Shown: positions 26,887 through 36,534 of the stretch, in pieces
Numbering within the stretch: position 1 is the stretch's first letter
How the letters are laid out: the number at the start of each line of letters is the position of its first letter
DNA from: RBC074 sp964470555
GTDB lineage: Bacteria > Acidobacteriota > Blastocatellia > RBC074
Direction: 5' to 3'
NCBI GenBank assembly: GCA_964470555.1
Contig: CAYYDG010000032.1
Coordinates: 1-64,000 of the forward strand
DNA: 64,000 bases
Notes under the pieces: model-generated
Told to the model about the DNA's origin: nothing
Database searches by the model: none
The model's input: only the letters and a program-made list of their open reading frames with translations
Made by a program: the position numbers and the translations under genes

Positions 26887-27907
26887 CTGCGGCCTCGCTT
26901 TCGTCAAAGTTGAGTTTGGTTTTGATCGTGTAAATCTGTTTGCCCTGAGATTCGTGATATGTCCGCACCAGCATTTCGGCGATCAAACCGAGCAGGAAAA
27001 ACTGTACGCCTAGCCCGAACATCATCATCGCCAACACCGGCAGCGGCGTTTCGATAAAGTCTGCGTGTTTGGGCCAGTTCAGCCACTTCATCGAAAAAGC
27101 GAATAGTGCTGAAAATGTCGAAACAGCAAACGCCAACACACCAGCCCAGCCAAAAACATAAATCGGCTTGGTTAAATAACTGGCCATGAATTTAATGGTC
27201 ACCAGATCAAAAACGACTTTGATCGTGCGTGACAATCCGTATTTCGATTTCCCAGCCGTCCGCGGGTAATGCGCAACGGGAATTTCAGTCACTTTGCCGC
27301 CAGCCCACGCCGCATAAATCGGAATGAAGCGATGCATTTCGCCATACAGATTAACGTCTTTCAGCACGTCGCGGCGATAAGCTTTGAGCGAACAGCCGTA
27401 ATCGTGCAGCGGCACGCCGCCAATTTTGGAAATCAATCCGTTGGCAATGCGCGAAGGAAACGTTCGCGTGACAAACGCATCCTGCCGATCTTTTCGCCAA
27501 CCCGAAACCACGTCGTATCCTTCGTCGAGTTTCGCCAGCAACCGAACGATGTCCGCCGGATCGTTTTGCAGATCAGCATCCATCGGAATCAGCACTTCGC
27601 CGCGGGCAGCGTCAATCCCAGCAGCCATTGCTGCCGTCTGGCCGTAATTGCGCCGAAAGCCGATGACTTTGACGCGCGAATCCGTAACGGCAAATTGTTT
27701 CAACAACTCCAGACTGCGGTCGCTGCTGCCGTCATCCACGTAGATGATTTCAAACGTATGGCCGAGCGCGGCCATGGCTTCGAAAATCTTTTGATTCAAC
27801 CGTTCCAGGTTTTCTTCTTCGTTGTAAACAGGCAGGAAAATGGAAAGCTTTGGCATTGCCGATTGCGGATGGCGAATTGCGGATTGGTCAGCGGAAAGAG
27901 TGGGCAT
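26873..27907 (-). CDS. Membrane glycosyltransferase family 2 (polyprenyl-phosphate type)
   Basis: About 344 residues from ATG 27907, or 327 from ATG 27856. A GT-A domain comes first (IFLPVYNEEENL, IYVDDGSSD, then IPMDADLQNDP with the metal-binding DxD). Two membrane segments follow at the C terminus (about 245-270 and 295-315), as in DPM1/ArnC-like transferases that load a sugar on undecaprenyl phosphate. ATG 27907 directly follows the previous stop (TGATATG), which favours coupling. However, the first 17 codons overlap a heptamer repeat and look non-homologous, so 27856 may be the ancestral start. Confidence 0.88.
   Translation of the reverse strand: MPTLSADQSAIRHPQSAMPKLSIFLPVYNEEENLERLNQKIFEAMAALGHTFEIIYVDDGSSDRSLELLKQFAVTDSRVKVIGFRRNYGQTAAMAAGIDAARGEVLIPMDADLQNDPADIVRLLAKLDEGYDVVSGWRKDRQDAFVTRTFPSRIANGLISKIGGVPLHDYGCSLKAYRRDVLKDVNLYGEMHRFIPIYAAWAGGKVTEIPVAHYPRTAGKSKYGLSRTIKVVFDLVTIKFMASYLTKPIYVFGWAGVLAFAVSTFSALFAFSMKWLNWPKHADFIETPLPVLAMMMFGLGVQFFLLGLIAEMLVRTYHESQGKQIYTIKTKLNFDESEAADERR
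27861..27888 (-). repeat. Heptamer repeat array at the 5' end of the glycosyltransferase
   Basis: Four 7-base units on the plus strand: GATTGCG, GATGGCG, AATTGCG, GATTGGT. It covers the region between two possible start codons. Confidence 0.75.
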
Positions 27908-27908
27908 A

Positions 27909-28730
27909 TCAATTTGTCTTTCTAACGACGCAAACAATGGAAACGCCGAACGGCAGCCGATGCCGTCGCAGCCAATTGGCTTCGCTGGCGAACATCCAGG
28001 CCAGCAGTTTGTTGATCAGCGGATGATTGATCTTGTTTTCGCTCGCTTCGGTTCGCCCAAGCAGGTTGAGCAGTTTTCTTCCCAGCCAGATGGGCACAAA
28101 CATGGCGAAGTTGGAATAACTGATGCGCTCAACCGTCAGGCCAGCGTTTTCGGCAGCAGTTTGAAGCTGTCGCAACCGGTATCGGCGCTTGTGTCCCGAT
28201 TGATCGTCATTCGGTCCCCACAACGCTTGAAACGCCGGAACGTAAATCACCGCAGGCGCGCCAGGTTTCAACGTGCGACGAATTTCGCTCAATCCTTTCA
28301 CGTCGTCGTCCAGATGCTCGATCACATCCAGCGCGGTAATCAGGTCGAAGGTTTCATCGGCAAAGGGCAATTCCGTCGCGCTGGCGCACATCGTTCGCTG
28401 ATGCCCTCGGCGGCGTGAAAAACTCAGCGGGATCATCGCCAGATCAATTCCCTGCACTTCGCCGAATTTCCGCAAATGATCCATCGTCGCGCCGGTTCCG
28501 CATCCAATGTCCAGAATTTGCCGGTTTGTGGTACCGCCCTCAGGCGGAAGCCCCGCACTCGGCAACTTCATTCCGCCTGAAGGCGGTACTCCAAACTTCA
28601 TGGCATCTTCGATCTGAGCAAACACTACCGCGCGGCGTCCGACAAACCACCAGTGATCGTCTTCGACTTCAAAGATGATTTCGTAATTTTCAGGCTTCAT
28701 CGCCGCTTCAACGGCGCCGCTAGCTGCCAT
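27909..28730 (-). CDS. Class I SAM-dependent methyltransferase with a repeat insertion
   Basis: 273 residues from ATG 28730 (GGAGG upstream). Motif I is ILDIGCGTG (72-80), preceded by the family start YEIIFEVEDDHWWFVGRR. Later motifs are ELPFADETFDLITALDVIEHL and the C-terminal GHKRRYRLRQL. Residues about 46-69 (VPPSGG to LPPEGG) do not belong to the family and are encoded by a palindromic repeat at 28531-28589 inserted in frame just before motif I. The gene overlaps the previous methyltransferase by 11 bp. The glycosyltransferase follows after one base. It probably acts in a lipid-linked sugar pathway, which is inference from context. Confidence 0.85.
   Translation of the reverse strand: MAASGAVEAAMKPENYEIIFEVEDDHWWFVGRRAVVFAQIEDAMKFGVPPSGGMKLPSAGLPPEGGTTNRQILDIGCGTGATMDHLRKFGEVQGIDLAMIPLSFSRRRGHQRTMCASATELPFADETFDLITALDVIEHLDDDVKGLSEIRRTLKPGAPAVIYVPAFQALWGPNDDQSGHKRRYRLRQLQTAAENAGLTVERISYSNFAMFVPIWLGRKLLNLLGRTEASENKINHPLINKLLAWMFASEANWLRRHRLPFGVSIVCVVRKTN
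28531..28589. repeat. Palindromic GGCGG repeat inserted in a methyltransferase gene
   Basis: Inverted arms 28531-28549 and 28571-28589 (19 bases, one mismatch), each itself nearly palindromic (CCGCC TTCA GGCGG). It belongs to a dispersed family; relatives lie at 46505-46566 and 47608-47660 in spacers. The element is open in the methyltransferase frame and adds about 23 residues. Confidence 0.8.
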
Positions 28731-29736
28731 GCCTGGCCTCCGCTTTCGGTTGAGCTTTGACGTAACCAACCCCGCGCCAACTGTTACTGTTATGCCAATG
28801 GATTTCCATGCGTTCAGTTCCTGCTTCGCGAAACCATTCTTCGAATTCCTGGCGGCTGATGTAAAACGCCACAGGCGCGGTCAAATGATCGTGAACGATG
28901 TTATGAATCTCTCGAAACGGAAATCGCGCGATGTAACAAAGGTAATCCGCGTAAAACAAAAACCGTTTCAGACTGGAGTTCGCCAACGGTTGATAGATCA
29001 GTTTCAGTGGCAACCACAACATCAACGTCGGCAGATACGATAGCCAATACAGCATACGCATTGGCAGTTTCGACGTGATGCGTTCGCGCAGCGGATTGAC
29101 GAAATTGACGATCCAGCCGTTGTTTTCCAACCCGTACACCCAGGCTGAAATTGCTCCGCCGGATCGAAGCCGATTGACCAACGAGACAAATCCCGCGCGT
29201 GGATTCGGCAAATGATGCAGCACGCCGACTGAAAACGCGTAATCGAAAACCTGCTTCAACGGCAGGCGATAAATGTCAGCTTGAATGATGTGAACATTCG
29301 GCAAATCGCGCGTGTTGCGATACGCAGCTTCAACAGCGACGCTCAGATCAACACCGATGATTGCCGTTGCGCCCCATTCGCCTATCAGCCGCGTATGCCG
29401 CCCTTTGCCGCAGCCGCCTTCGATGACGGTTTTGCCGCGCACGAACTCCGCCGTGACTGGAGCAATCCAATCCAGAAACTGTTTTTCGTGATGGTCGGCG
29501 ACATGGTCGAATTCCAACCATTGCTGGCCGAAGTTTTCCGCTGTTTCGCGTTGAGTTTCATCGCTGGCCAAATCGGCGAATCGCGGAATGCCTTCGCGGA
29601 TGACAAAAACCTTTTGGCATTTGCCGCAACGCAATTCGCCGGACAGGATTTCCCGGCCATCGCGCCCGGCAGATTCCAGCGACAATTCGCCTTCGCAAGC
29701 CGGACAAGCCAGGAATTGAAGCAGGCTTTCTTTCAT
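28720..29736 (-). CDS. SAM-dependent methyltransferase with Trm112-like zinc ribbon
   Basis: 338 residues. The N terminus is a Trm112/YbaR-like module with two Cys pairs (CPACEGEL and CGKCQKVF), followed by a class I methyltransferase domain with motif I VIEGGCGKGRH (about 103-113), FDYAFSVGVLHHL and a long C-terminal helical part. Such fusions occur in polysaccharide and natural-product clusters. It overlaps the next methyltransferase by 11 bp and is the first gene of the operon running to the copper amine oxidase. Confidence 0.85.
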   Translation of the reverse strand: MKESLLQFLACPACEGELSLESAGRDGREILSGELRCGKCQKVFVIREGIPRFADLASDETQRETAENFGQQWLEFDHVADHHEKQFLDWIAPVTAEFVRGKTVIEGGCGKGRHTRLIGEWGATAIIGVDLSVAVEAAYRNTRDLPNVHIIQADIYRLPLKQVFDYAFSVGVLHHLPNPRAGFVSLVNRLRSGGAISAWVYGLENNGWIVNFVNPLRERITSKLPMRMLYWLSYLPTLMLWLPLKLIYQPLANSSLKRFLFYADYLCYIARFPFREIHNIVHDHLTAPVAFYISRQEFEEWFREAGTERMEIHWHNSNSWRGVGYVKAQPKAEARHGS

Positions 29737-29827
29737 GAAACTTCGATGGGGAAGCAGTTGCCGTTGAAATTCGACGTGAGGATTATCTGCGCGGCTAAGG
29801 CGTTCGGCAACTGCCGCAATCCGGGTT

Positions 29828-31165
29828 TTAAGTCAGAAACCGATCCATAAACCGCGTGGAGATGTTGCCGCTTTGGAAATCTGGGTCATCCAGAATTTTC
29901 AGATGGATGGGGATCGTGGTTTTGATTCCTTCGACGACCATGGCTTCCAGCGCGCGCCGCATGCGGGCAATGGCGCGTTCGCGCGTGCGGCTGTGAACGA
30001 TGACTTTGGCAATCAGCGAATCGTAATGCGGTGGCACGAAATAACCATTGTAAATGGCCGTATCCACACGAACGCCGGGACCGGACGGCAAATTCAAGGT
30101 CGTGATTCTGCCAGGACTGGGCGTGAAAGTGACCGGGTCTTCGGCGTTGATGCGGCATTCGATGGCGTGGCCGACAAACATCAATTCATCCTGGGTTTCG
30201 GTCAATTCTTCTCCGGCGGCAATGCGGATTTGCGCGGCAACCAGATCGGAAACCGTCACCAGTTCCGTCACCGGATGCTCCACCTGAATTCGAGTGTTCA
30301 TTTCCATGAAGTAGAAATTGCTGTTCTCATCCATCAGAAATTCAATCGTTCCGGCATTGCTGTACCCTATGCGTTTGCAGGCTTCGACGGCAACGCGTCC
30401 CATTTCCTGCCGCAGTTCATAACTGACGGCGGGCGACGGAGATTCTTCGATCAGTTTCTGGTGGCGACGTTGCACTGAACATTCGCGCTCGCCCAGATGA
30501 ATCACGTTGCCGTAGTTGTCGCCCAGCACCTGAATCTCGATGTGACGAGGATTTTCAATGTATTTTTCAATATAGACGCCGCTGTTTTTGAATGCGACTT
30601 CGGCTTCTGCGCGAGCCGTCTGGTAGGCGTTGAGCAACTCTTCGCGGTTGCGTGCGATTCGCATGCCGCGTCCGCCGCCGCCTGCCGTCGCTTTGATCAG
30701 CACAGGATAGCCAATTCGCGCCGCTTCGCTGAGAGCCGTTGCCTCATCTTCGATCAAACCGTCACTGCCCGGAGTAACTGGCACTCCGGCTTCTTTCATG
30801 GTTCGTTTGGCTTCGGATTTGTCGCCCATCATCCGAATCGCGTCGGGGCTTGGCCCGATAAAGGTGATGTTGCACTCCTTGCAGACTTCCGCGAAATGCG
30901 CGTTTTCCGATAAAAAACCATATCCCGGATGAATGGCATCCACATTGGTGATTTCGGCAGCAGCGATGATCTGTGGAATGTTCAGATAACTTTTGGGCGA
31001 TGGTGGAGGGCCAATGCAAATTGCTTCGTCAGCAAATCGAACATGCAAACTGTCGCGGTCTGCTTCGGAATGAACGGCGACCGTTTTGATGCCCAGTTCG
31101 CGGCAAGCCCAAATCACACGGCAGGCAATTTCACCACGATTGGCGATAAGAATCTTTTTGAACAT
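29828..31165 (-). CDS. accC: Biotin carboxylase subunit of acetyl-CoA carboxylase
   Basis: 445 residues, normal length. ATP-grasp fold with N-terminal KILIANRGEIACR, glycine-rich ATP loop AGGGGRGMR, HLGERECSVQRRHQK and EMNTRIQVEHPVTE. It carboxylates biotin on the carrier protein with ATP and bicarbonate, the first half of malonyl-CoA synthesis. It follows accB after 78 bases, including a heptamer array. Confidence 0.97.
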   Translation of the reverse strand: MFKKILIANRGEIACRVIWACRELGIKTVAVHSEADRDSLHVRFADEAICIGPPPSPKSYLNIPQIIAAAEITNVDAIHPGYGFLSENAHFAEVCKECNITFIGPSPDAIRMMGDKSEAKRTMKEAGVPVTPGSDGLIEDEATALSEAARIGYPVLIKATAGGGGRGMRIARNREELLNAYQTARAEAEVAFKNSGVYIEKYIENPRHIEIQVLGDNYGNVIHLGERECSVQRRHQKLIEESPSPAVSYELRQEMGRVAVEACKRIGYSNAGTIEFLMDENSNFYFMEMNTRIQVEHPVTELVTVSDLVAAQIRIAAGEELTETQDELMFVGHAIECRINAEDPVTFTPSPGRITTLNLPSGPGVRVDTAIYNGYFVPPHYDSLIAKVIVHSRTRERAIARMRRALEAMVVEGIKTTIPIHLKILDDPDFQSGNISTRFMDRFLT

Positions 31166-31167
31166 TG

Positions 31168-31202
31168 GTTGGTGGTCGGTAGTTGATGGTCAGTGGTTGG
31201 GG
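31168..31202. repeat. Heptamer repeat array between accB and accC
   Basis: Five 7-base units: GTTGGTG, GTCGGTA, GTTGATG, GTCAGTG, GTTGGGG. It ends three bases from the accC start codon, so it occupies the place of the ribosome binding site. Confidence 0.8.
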
Positions 31203-31243
31203 GGCGGTTTCATTGGAAAACAACCGCCGCCAACCACAAATCA

Positions 31244-31840
31244 TTATTTTCTGATTCCAAACAAAGCCTGGCCGTATTCGACCGGTTGACCGCTTTCGAC
31301 AAAGATTTTGGCTATGACACCGCTGGCATCCGACTGAATTTCATTCATCAGCTTCATGGCCTCGACAATGCACAACACCTTGCCTGCTTCGACCGCGTCG
31401 CCCAGCGAAACAAACGGTTTTGCCGTCGGCGAAGGCGCGTTGTAAAACGTGCCGACAATCGGCGAAATCACAATGTGAAGATTCTCTTCTGGCGGCGGCG
31501 CAGGCGCAGCAGCGGCTGGTTGAGCAACTTGAGCGGCGGGTGCTGCGGGAGCGGCTGCGACCGCCTGCTCAACCACGCGTACCGGTTCGGCAGCAACCTG
31601 GCTGACCGCAACTTGCTGTATACCTTTCGACAAGCGCAGTCGAAAACTGCCGCGTTCCAGTTCGAATTCGTTGAATTGTTTGTCAGAGATCAGTTCGATC
31701 AGCGCCTTGATTTCCGCCAGACTCAGGTTTCCTTCCGAATCAGCAACGACATTCGCAGGAGAGGGTTTTGACGCTCCAGCCTTCGCCGCGCCGGCGGATC
31801 GTGTGGTCGTGCGCTTGGTTTTACGCTCGATCTTTTTCAT
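31244..31840 (-). CDS. accB: Biotin carboxyl carrier protein of acetyl-CoA carboxylase
   Basis: 198 residues. A lysine-rich N terminus and a helical region precede a long Ala/Pro linker (about 88-118). The biotinyl domain follows, with the biotin-accepting lysine in EAMKLMNEI. It carries carboxybiotin between AccC and the transferase subunits. It lies 120 bases behind rplQ with a terminator-like hairpin between, so it may be partly co-transcribed with the alpha operon. Confidence 0.95.
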   Translation of the reverse strand: MKKIERKTKRTTTRSAGAAKAGASKPSPANVVADSEGNLSLAEIKALIELISDKQFNEFELERGSFRLRLSKGIQQVAVSQVAAEPVRVVEQAVAAAPAAPAAQVAQPAAAAPAPPPEENLHIVISPIVGTFYNAPSPTAKPFVSLGDAVEAGKVLCIVEAMKLMNEIQSDASGVIAKIFVESGQPVEYGQALFGIRK

Positions 31841-31870
31841 AAGCTTTCTGCCTGTTGGTCGGTAAAGTTA

Positions 31871-31909
31871 AAGCCTCGATCCGCGCGATACCTCGCACGG
31901 ATGAGGCTT
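31871..31909 (-). terminator. Terminator-like hairpin behind rplQ
   Basis: An interrupted stem (AAGCCTC + ATCCG, 31871-31883, with CGGAT + GAGGCTT, 31898-31909, one bulged base) is followed on the minus strand by TAACTTT. The T-run is weak, so partial readthrough into accB-accC is plausible. Confidence 0.45.
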
Positions 31910-31959
31910 AAAACAAAGTGTGCGAGAGATCATCCCTCTGCGACCTTATTTACTTCAGG

Positions 31960-32439
31960 TTATTCCGTTTTGTCGGAGACGGCTTTTTTGTTTTCGCTAC
32001 CGACAAATTCAATCAGAGCCATTTCAGCGCCATCGCCTTTGCGAGGGCCGAGCTTGTAAATCCGGGTGTATCCGCCGGGACGATCCGCAAACCGTTCAGC
32101 CAGTTCGGTGGTGACTTTCTTCAACGCGGCAACGCCCGCCGTGCGCCCAGCTTCTTGATCGTGCTGTTTGCTGTCCGCGCCGGAGTTTCCGGGAAAAAAC
32201 GAGTTTGCAGCCTGACGCGCGGCGTGAACGGCTTCGGCAGCATTGCCTGCCTGTGACGCGGCTCTGGAGCGGCGTCCAAGAGTCACGACTTTTTCTACAT
32301 ACGGGCGAAGCTCCTTCGCCTTGGGCAGGGTCGTGATAATTCGTTCGTGAATCACCAGCGAAGTGCAGAGGTTGCGCAACAACGCTTTGCGATGCGACGA
32401 CGTACGACCCAATTTTCTGTGAGCGACAAGATGTCTCAT
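31960..32439 (-). CDS. rplQ: Ribosomal protein L17
   Basis: 159 residues against about 120-130 in most bacteria. The N-terminal core is typical (MRHLVAHRKLGRTSSHR, ALLRNLCTSL, TTLPKAKELRP). An insertion of about 30 residues rich in Ala and Gln lies after the VTLGRR block (about 63-105), and the C terminus is short and charged. Last gene of the alpha part of the ribosomal cluster, 56 bases after rpoA. Confidence 0.95.
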   Translation of the reverse strand: MRHLVAHRKLGRTSSHRKALLRNLCTSLVIHERIITTLPKAKELRPYVEKVVTLGRRSRAASQAGNAAEAVHAARQAANSFFPGNSGADSKQHDQEAGRTAGVAALKKVTTELAERFADRPGGYTRIYKLGPRKGDGAEMALIEFVGSENKKAVSDKTE

Positions 32440-32495
32440 GACTTTCTTTTCCTAAAAACTAAAAACCTTGTTCTTTTCCTGATGAATCCGGCGAT

Positions 32496-33482
<987 letters not shown>

Positions 33483-33632
33483 GTTTATCTTATTTTCTCC
33501 AACTATTGCTAAACAACATTATGCGCCTGACTGCTTGTGATGAAACTTCAAGCTGACGACGATTGTGACTGACTGATCCGTTCAACCAACGGTCAGAATA
33601 ATCGTGCCGGCTTCGACAAGCATTCGGCACGA

Positions 33633-34271
33633 TTACTTGCTGTACAACTCGACGATAAGCTGTTCCTTGATCTCAGGATCAACATCGTCGCGGCGCGGCA
33701 ATGCCGTCACACGTCCAACAAGTTTGTCCGGGTTGACGATCTCCAGCCATCCTGGGCGGCCACGGCCTCCGGAAGTCTGAAATGCTCCTTGAATATGAGT
33801 ATTGTCGGAGCTTTTTTCTCGCACAGCGACCTGATCGCCGATTTTCACCTGGAACGATGGGATGTTGACTTTGCGCCCATTGACCTGAACATGGCCGTGC
33901 CGAACAAACTGGCGGGCCTGGCGTCGGGACATCGCAAACCCAAGCCGGTAAATCACGTTATCCAGCCGACGTTCAAGCAACGTGAGCAGGTTTTCGCCGG
34001 TAACGCCTTTCTGACTGGCGGCTTTTTCGAAGTAATTGCGGAACTGCGTTTCCAGCAGATTGTAGATGCGTTTGACACGCTGTTTTTCACGCAATTGTTC
34101 GCCATAACCGCCTGCGGCTTTTCGTTTGGCGTTCGGACCATGCTGACCAGGCGGATTGGTTCCACGCTTTTCAATCGGGCACGAAGGCTTGTAACACTTC
34201 TCGCCTTTCAGAAAAAGCTTCATTCCTTCGCGCCTGCACAGGCGACATTGTTTGCCTCTATCTCTAGCCAC
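33633..34271 (-). CDS. rpsD: Ribosomal protein S4, zinc-binding form
   Basis: 212 residues from a GTG start with GGAGGA upstream. The N terminus carries the four-Cys zinc site (CRLCRREG and CYKPSCP). The S4 RNA-binding domain follows (RLDNVIYRLGFA, RQFVRHGHVQVNGR). Primary 16S binder of the small subunit. Confidence 0.97.
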   Translation of the reverse strand: MARDRGKQCRLCRREGMKLFLKGEKCYKPSCPIEKRGTNPPGQHGPNAKRKAAGGYGEQLREKQRVKRIYNLLETQFRNYFEKAASQKGVTGENLLTLLERRLDNVIYRLGFAMSRRQARQFVRHGHVQVNGRKVNIPSFQVKIGDQVAVREKSSDNTHIQGAFQTSGGRGRPGWLEIVNPDKLVGRVTALPRRDDVDPEIKEQLIVELYSK

Positions 34272-34390
34272 TCTCTTTCCTCCGTATATTCGGGCAGCGC
34301 AACCTTGCCGTAATCTTCATTTCAAATCGAACATATTCAACTGGCAGGGTGCGTCGAGCAATTCAATAAAATTCAAAACTTGTATGGTTG

Positions 34391-34798
34391 TTAAACGCGA
34401 CGGCGCTTCGGTGGACGGCAACCGTTGTGCGGGATCGGAGTGACATCGCGGATCAATTTGATTTCGATGCCCGCGGCTTGAATCGCACGAACTGCCGATT
34501 CACGTCCGGAACCGGGTCCCTTGACGCGCACTTCGCAGCCACGCATGCCGCAATCACGGGCTATCCCGGCTGCTTTGTTGGCAGCCTGTTGCGCCGCAAA
34601 CGGAGTCCCTTTGCGCGAACCGCGGAATCCCATTGCGCCTGACGAACATTGAGCGACCAGATTGCCTTGCAAGTCAGTGATGCTGACCAGCGTGTTGTTG
34701 AAGGTCGCCTGAATGTGGACTATGCCCTGAGGAATGACCTTCTTTTCTTTTTTCTTGAAAACTTTCTTTTTGCCTGCGGTTTGTTGCTGCTTTGCCAT
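34391..34798 (-). CDS. rpsK: Ribosomal protein S11
   Basis: 135 residues from ATG 34798; an ATG 12 bases upstream is also open. A Lys-rich N-terminal extension precedes the standard core (GIVHIQATFNNTLVSITD) and the C-terminal HNGCRPPKRRRV. Small-subunit platform protein. Confidence 0.96.
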   Translation of the reverse strand: MAKQQQTAGKKKVFKKKEKKVIPQGIVHIQATFNNTLVSITDLQGNLVAQCSSGAMGFRGSRKGTPFAAQQAANKAAGIARDCGMRGCEVRVKGPGSGRESAVRAIQAAGIEIKLIRDVTPIPHNGCRPPKRRRV

Positions 34799-34863
34799 AA
34801 TAGTAGTCATTTGTCAGCGGCTGCGAACGTCGTTTATCACAGTGCAGCCGCTGAATTCGAAAT

Positions 34864-35247
34864 TTACTTCTTACCTGCAACCTTCTTCTTGGCGACGGTG
34901 GCGCGGCGCGGACCTTTACGAGTTCGTGCGTTTGTGTGCGTGCGCTGGCCATGAACCGGCAAGCCACGGCGATGACGCAAGCCACGATAACAGCCGATGT
35001 CCATCAATCGTTTGATGTCCAACTGAATTTGTTTACGCAGATCGCCTTCGACGTTCCCGCCCTGATCCACAACGGTACGAATACGGTTCAACTCTTCTTC
35101 GCTCAGATCGCGAATTTTCTTGTTCACGTCTACCTGAGCTTCGCTAAGAATGTTGGTCGCGCGCGATTTGCCGATTCCGTAAATGTAAGTCAAACCGATC
35201 TGAGCGCGCTTTTGTGGTGGTAAATCAACACCTGCTACACGTGCCAT
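34864..35247 (-). CDS. rpsM: Ribosomal protein S13
   Basis: 127 residues: ARVAGVDLPPQKR start, helix-two-turn-helix core, and the C-terminal RGLPVHGQRTHTNARTRKG that reaches toward the P-site tRNA. Between rpmJ and rpsK in canonical order. Confidence 0.97.
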   Translation of the reverse strand: MARVAGVDLPPQKRAQIGLTYIYGIGKSRATNILSEAQVDVNKKIRDLSEEELNRIRTVVDQGGNVEGDLRKQIQLDIKRLMDIGCYRGLRHRRGLPVHGQRTHTNARTRKGPRRATVAKKKVAGKK

Positions 35248-35303
35248 TATCTTTCTCCGTAACTGCTTTCGGATTTCAGTTCTTCAGAGCCAAAATCCGG
35301 TAT

Positions 35304-35417
35304 TTATCCTTGTCGTTGCTTGTGTTTCGGATTCACGCAAATGACACGAACCACCCCGTGTCGGTGGATGATTTTGCATTTGTCGCAAATCTTTTTGACT
35401 GATGCTCTTACTTTCAT
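35304..35417 (-). CDS. rpmJ: Ribosomal protein L36, zinc-binding form
   Basis: 37 residues. The minus strand from ATG 35417 encodes MKVRASVKKICDKCKII, with the later Cys in VICVNPKHK and a final His completing the C3H zinc site, and stops at TAA 35304-35306. It sits in the canonical place between infA and rpsM. Confidence 0.95.
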   Translation of the reverse strand: MKVRASVKKICDKCKIIHRHGVVRVICVNPKHKQRQG

Positions 35418-35449
35418 TTCAGCCTCTTAAATGGTTATTCAATCCCGAC

Positions 35450-35668
35450 CTATTTGAAACGGTACACTATGCGTCCACGAGTCAAATCGTAAGGCGAAAG
35501 CTCTACCAGAACCTTATCGCCAGGAAGAATCTTGATGAAATTCTTTCGCATACGCCCTGAGATATGCGCCAGAACCTGGTGTTTGTTTTCCAATTCGACT
35601 TTGAACATCGCATTGGGCAAGGTTTCGAGTACAGTTGCCTGTACCTCTATGGCATCTTCTTTCGACAT
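35450..35668 (-). CDS. infA: Translation initiation factor IF-1
   Basis: 72 residues, full length. OB-fold protein with EVQATVLETLPNAMFKVEL, GRMRKNFIKILPGD and DLTRGRIVYRFK. Occupies the A site during initiation. 32 bases before rpmJ. Confidence 0.97.
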   Translation of the reverse strand: MSKEDAIEVQATVLETLPNAMFKVELENKHQVLAHISGRMRKNFIKILPGDKVLVELSPYDLTRGRIVYRFK

Positions 35669-35759
35669 ATCTTCAGATAGTGAGCTTAAACACTGGAACG
35701 CGAAACCGGCATTATAACCGTGAGTCGTGTTTTTGCAAGCAATGAGCAGGCCATGCTCT

Positions 35760-36527
35760 TCAGAGCGCCAATGACCCGTCTTCCTTTGCTGTCATAACAA
35801 CCGGACCATCCGGTGTCACCGCAATCGTATGCTCGAAATGCGACGAATACTTTCCATCTTTGGTCTTCACAGTCCATCCGTCACTGAGTACCTGAACTTC
35901 GTGAGTTCCAAGATTGACCATTGGTTCAATAGCCAACACCCAGCCTTCTTTCAATTTCGGCCCCGTCCCTGGCCGACCATAATTCGGAACCTGTGGGTCT
36001 TCATGCATACGCTGACCTATTCCGTGACCACAGAAATCCCGCACAACCGAAAACCCGCTTTCTTCGACTATTTCCTGTACTGCATAAGAAACATCGTAGA
36101 GCCGGTTACCTGGAACCATTTTTTCTATCGCGCGAAACAGCGAAGCGCGCGTCGTTTCCATCAACCTTTCGACTGCCATGGGCACTTTTCCGACGGCGAC
36201 GGTGATTGCGGCATCGCCGACAAATCCATCCAAGGTCGCACCGCAATCAATTTTGACTATATCGCCTTCACGCAATCGGCGATCCGACGGAATACCATGA
36301 ACAACTTCATCGTTGACCGACGCGCAGATTGAAGACGGAAACTTGCGATAGCCTTTGAAAGTCGGATAAGCGCCTGCGGCGCGAATTTTCTTTTCCGCAA
36401 AGGTATCCAATTGCCTGGTGGTCACACCGGGTTCAACCATCTTTCGCAGTTCAGACAAAGTCTCTGCGACAATCAGTCCGGCCAAGCGCATCTTATAGAG
36501 TTCGTTCACGGATTTTCGTATGACCAT
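35760..36527 (-). CDS. map: Methionine aminopeptidase, type I
   Basis: 255 residues. Metal ligands are visible: Asp in KIDCGATLDGFVGD, the DAAIT motif, FCGHGIGQRMHEDP (His), AIEPMVNLG (Glu) and SSHFEHTIAV (Glu). Removes the N-terminal Met of nascent proteins, so its place in the ribosomal cluster is usual. Seven bases separate it from adk. Confidence 0.97.
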   Translation of the reverse strand: MVIRKSVNELYKMRLAGLIVAETLSELRKMVEPGVTTRQLDTFAEKKIRAAGAYPTFKGYRKFPSSICASVNDEVVHGIPSDRRLREGDIVKIDCGATLDGFVGDAAITVAVGKVPMAVERLMETTRASLFRAIEKMVPGNRLYDVSYAVQEIVEESGFSVVRDFCGHGIGQRMHEDPQVPNYGRPGTGPKLKEGWVLAIEPMVNLGTHEVQVLSDGWTVKTKDGKYSSHFEHTIAVTPDGPVVMTAKEDGSLAL

Positions 36528-36534
36528 CTTGTCT

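Noticed and set aside
29754..29814. 10-bp inverted repeat in the spacer between accC and the methyltransferase operon
   Set aside because: The arms are 41 bases apart with no T-run, so neither a terminator nor an operator can be argued.
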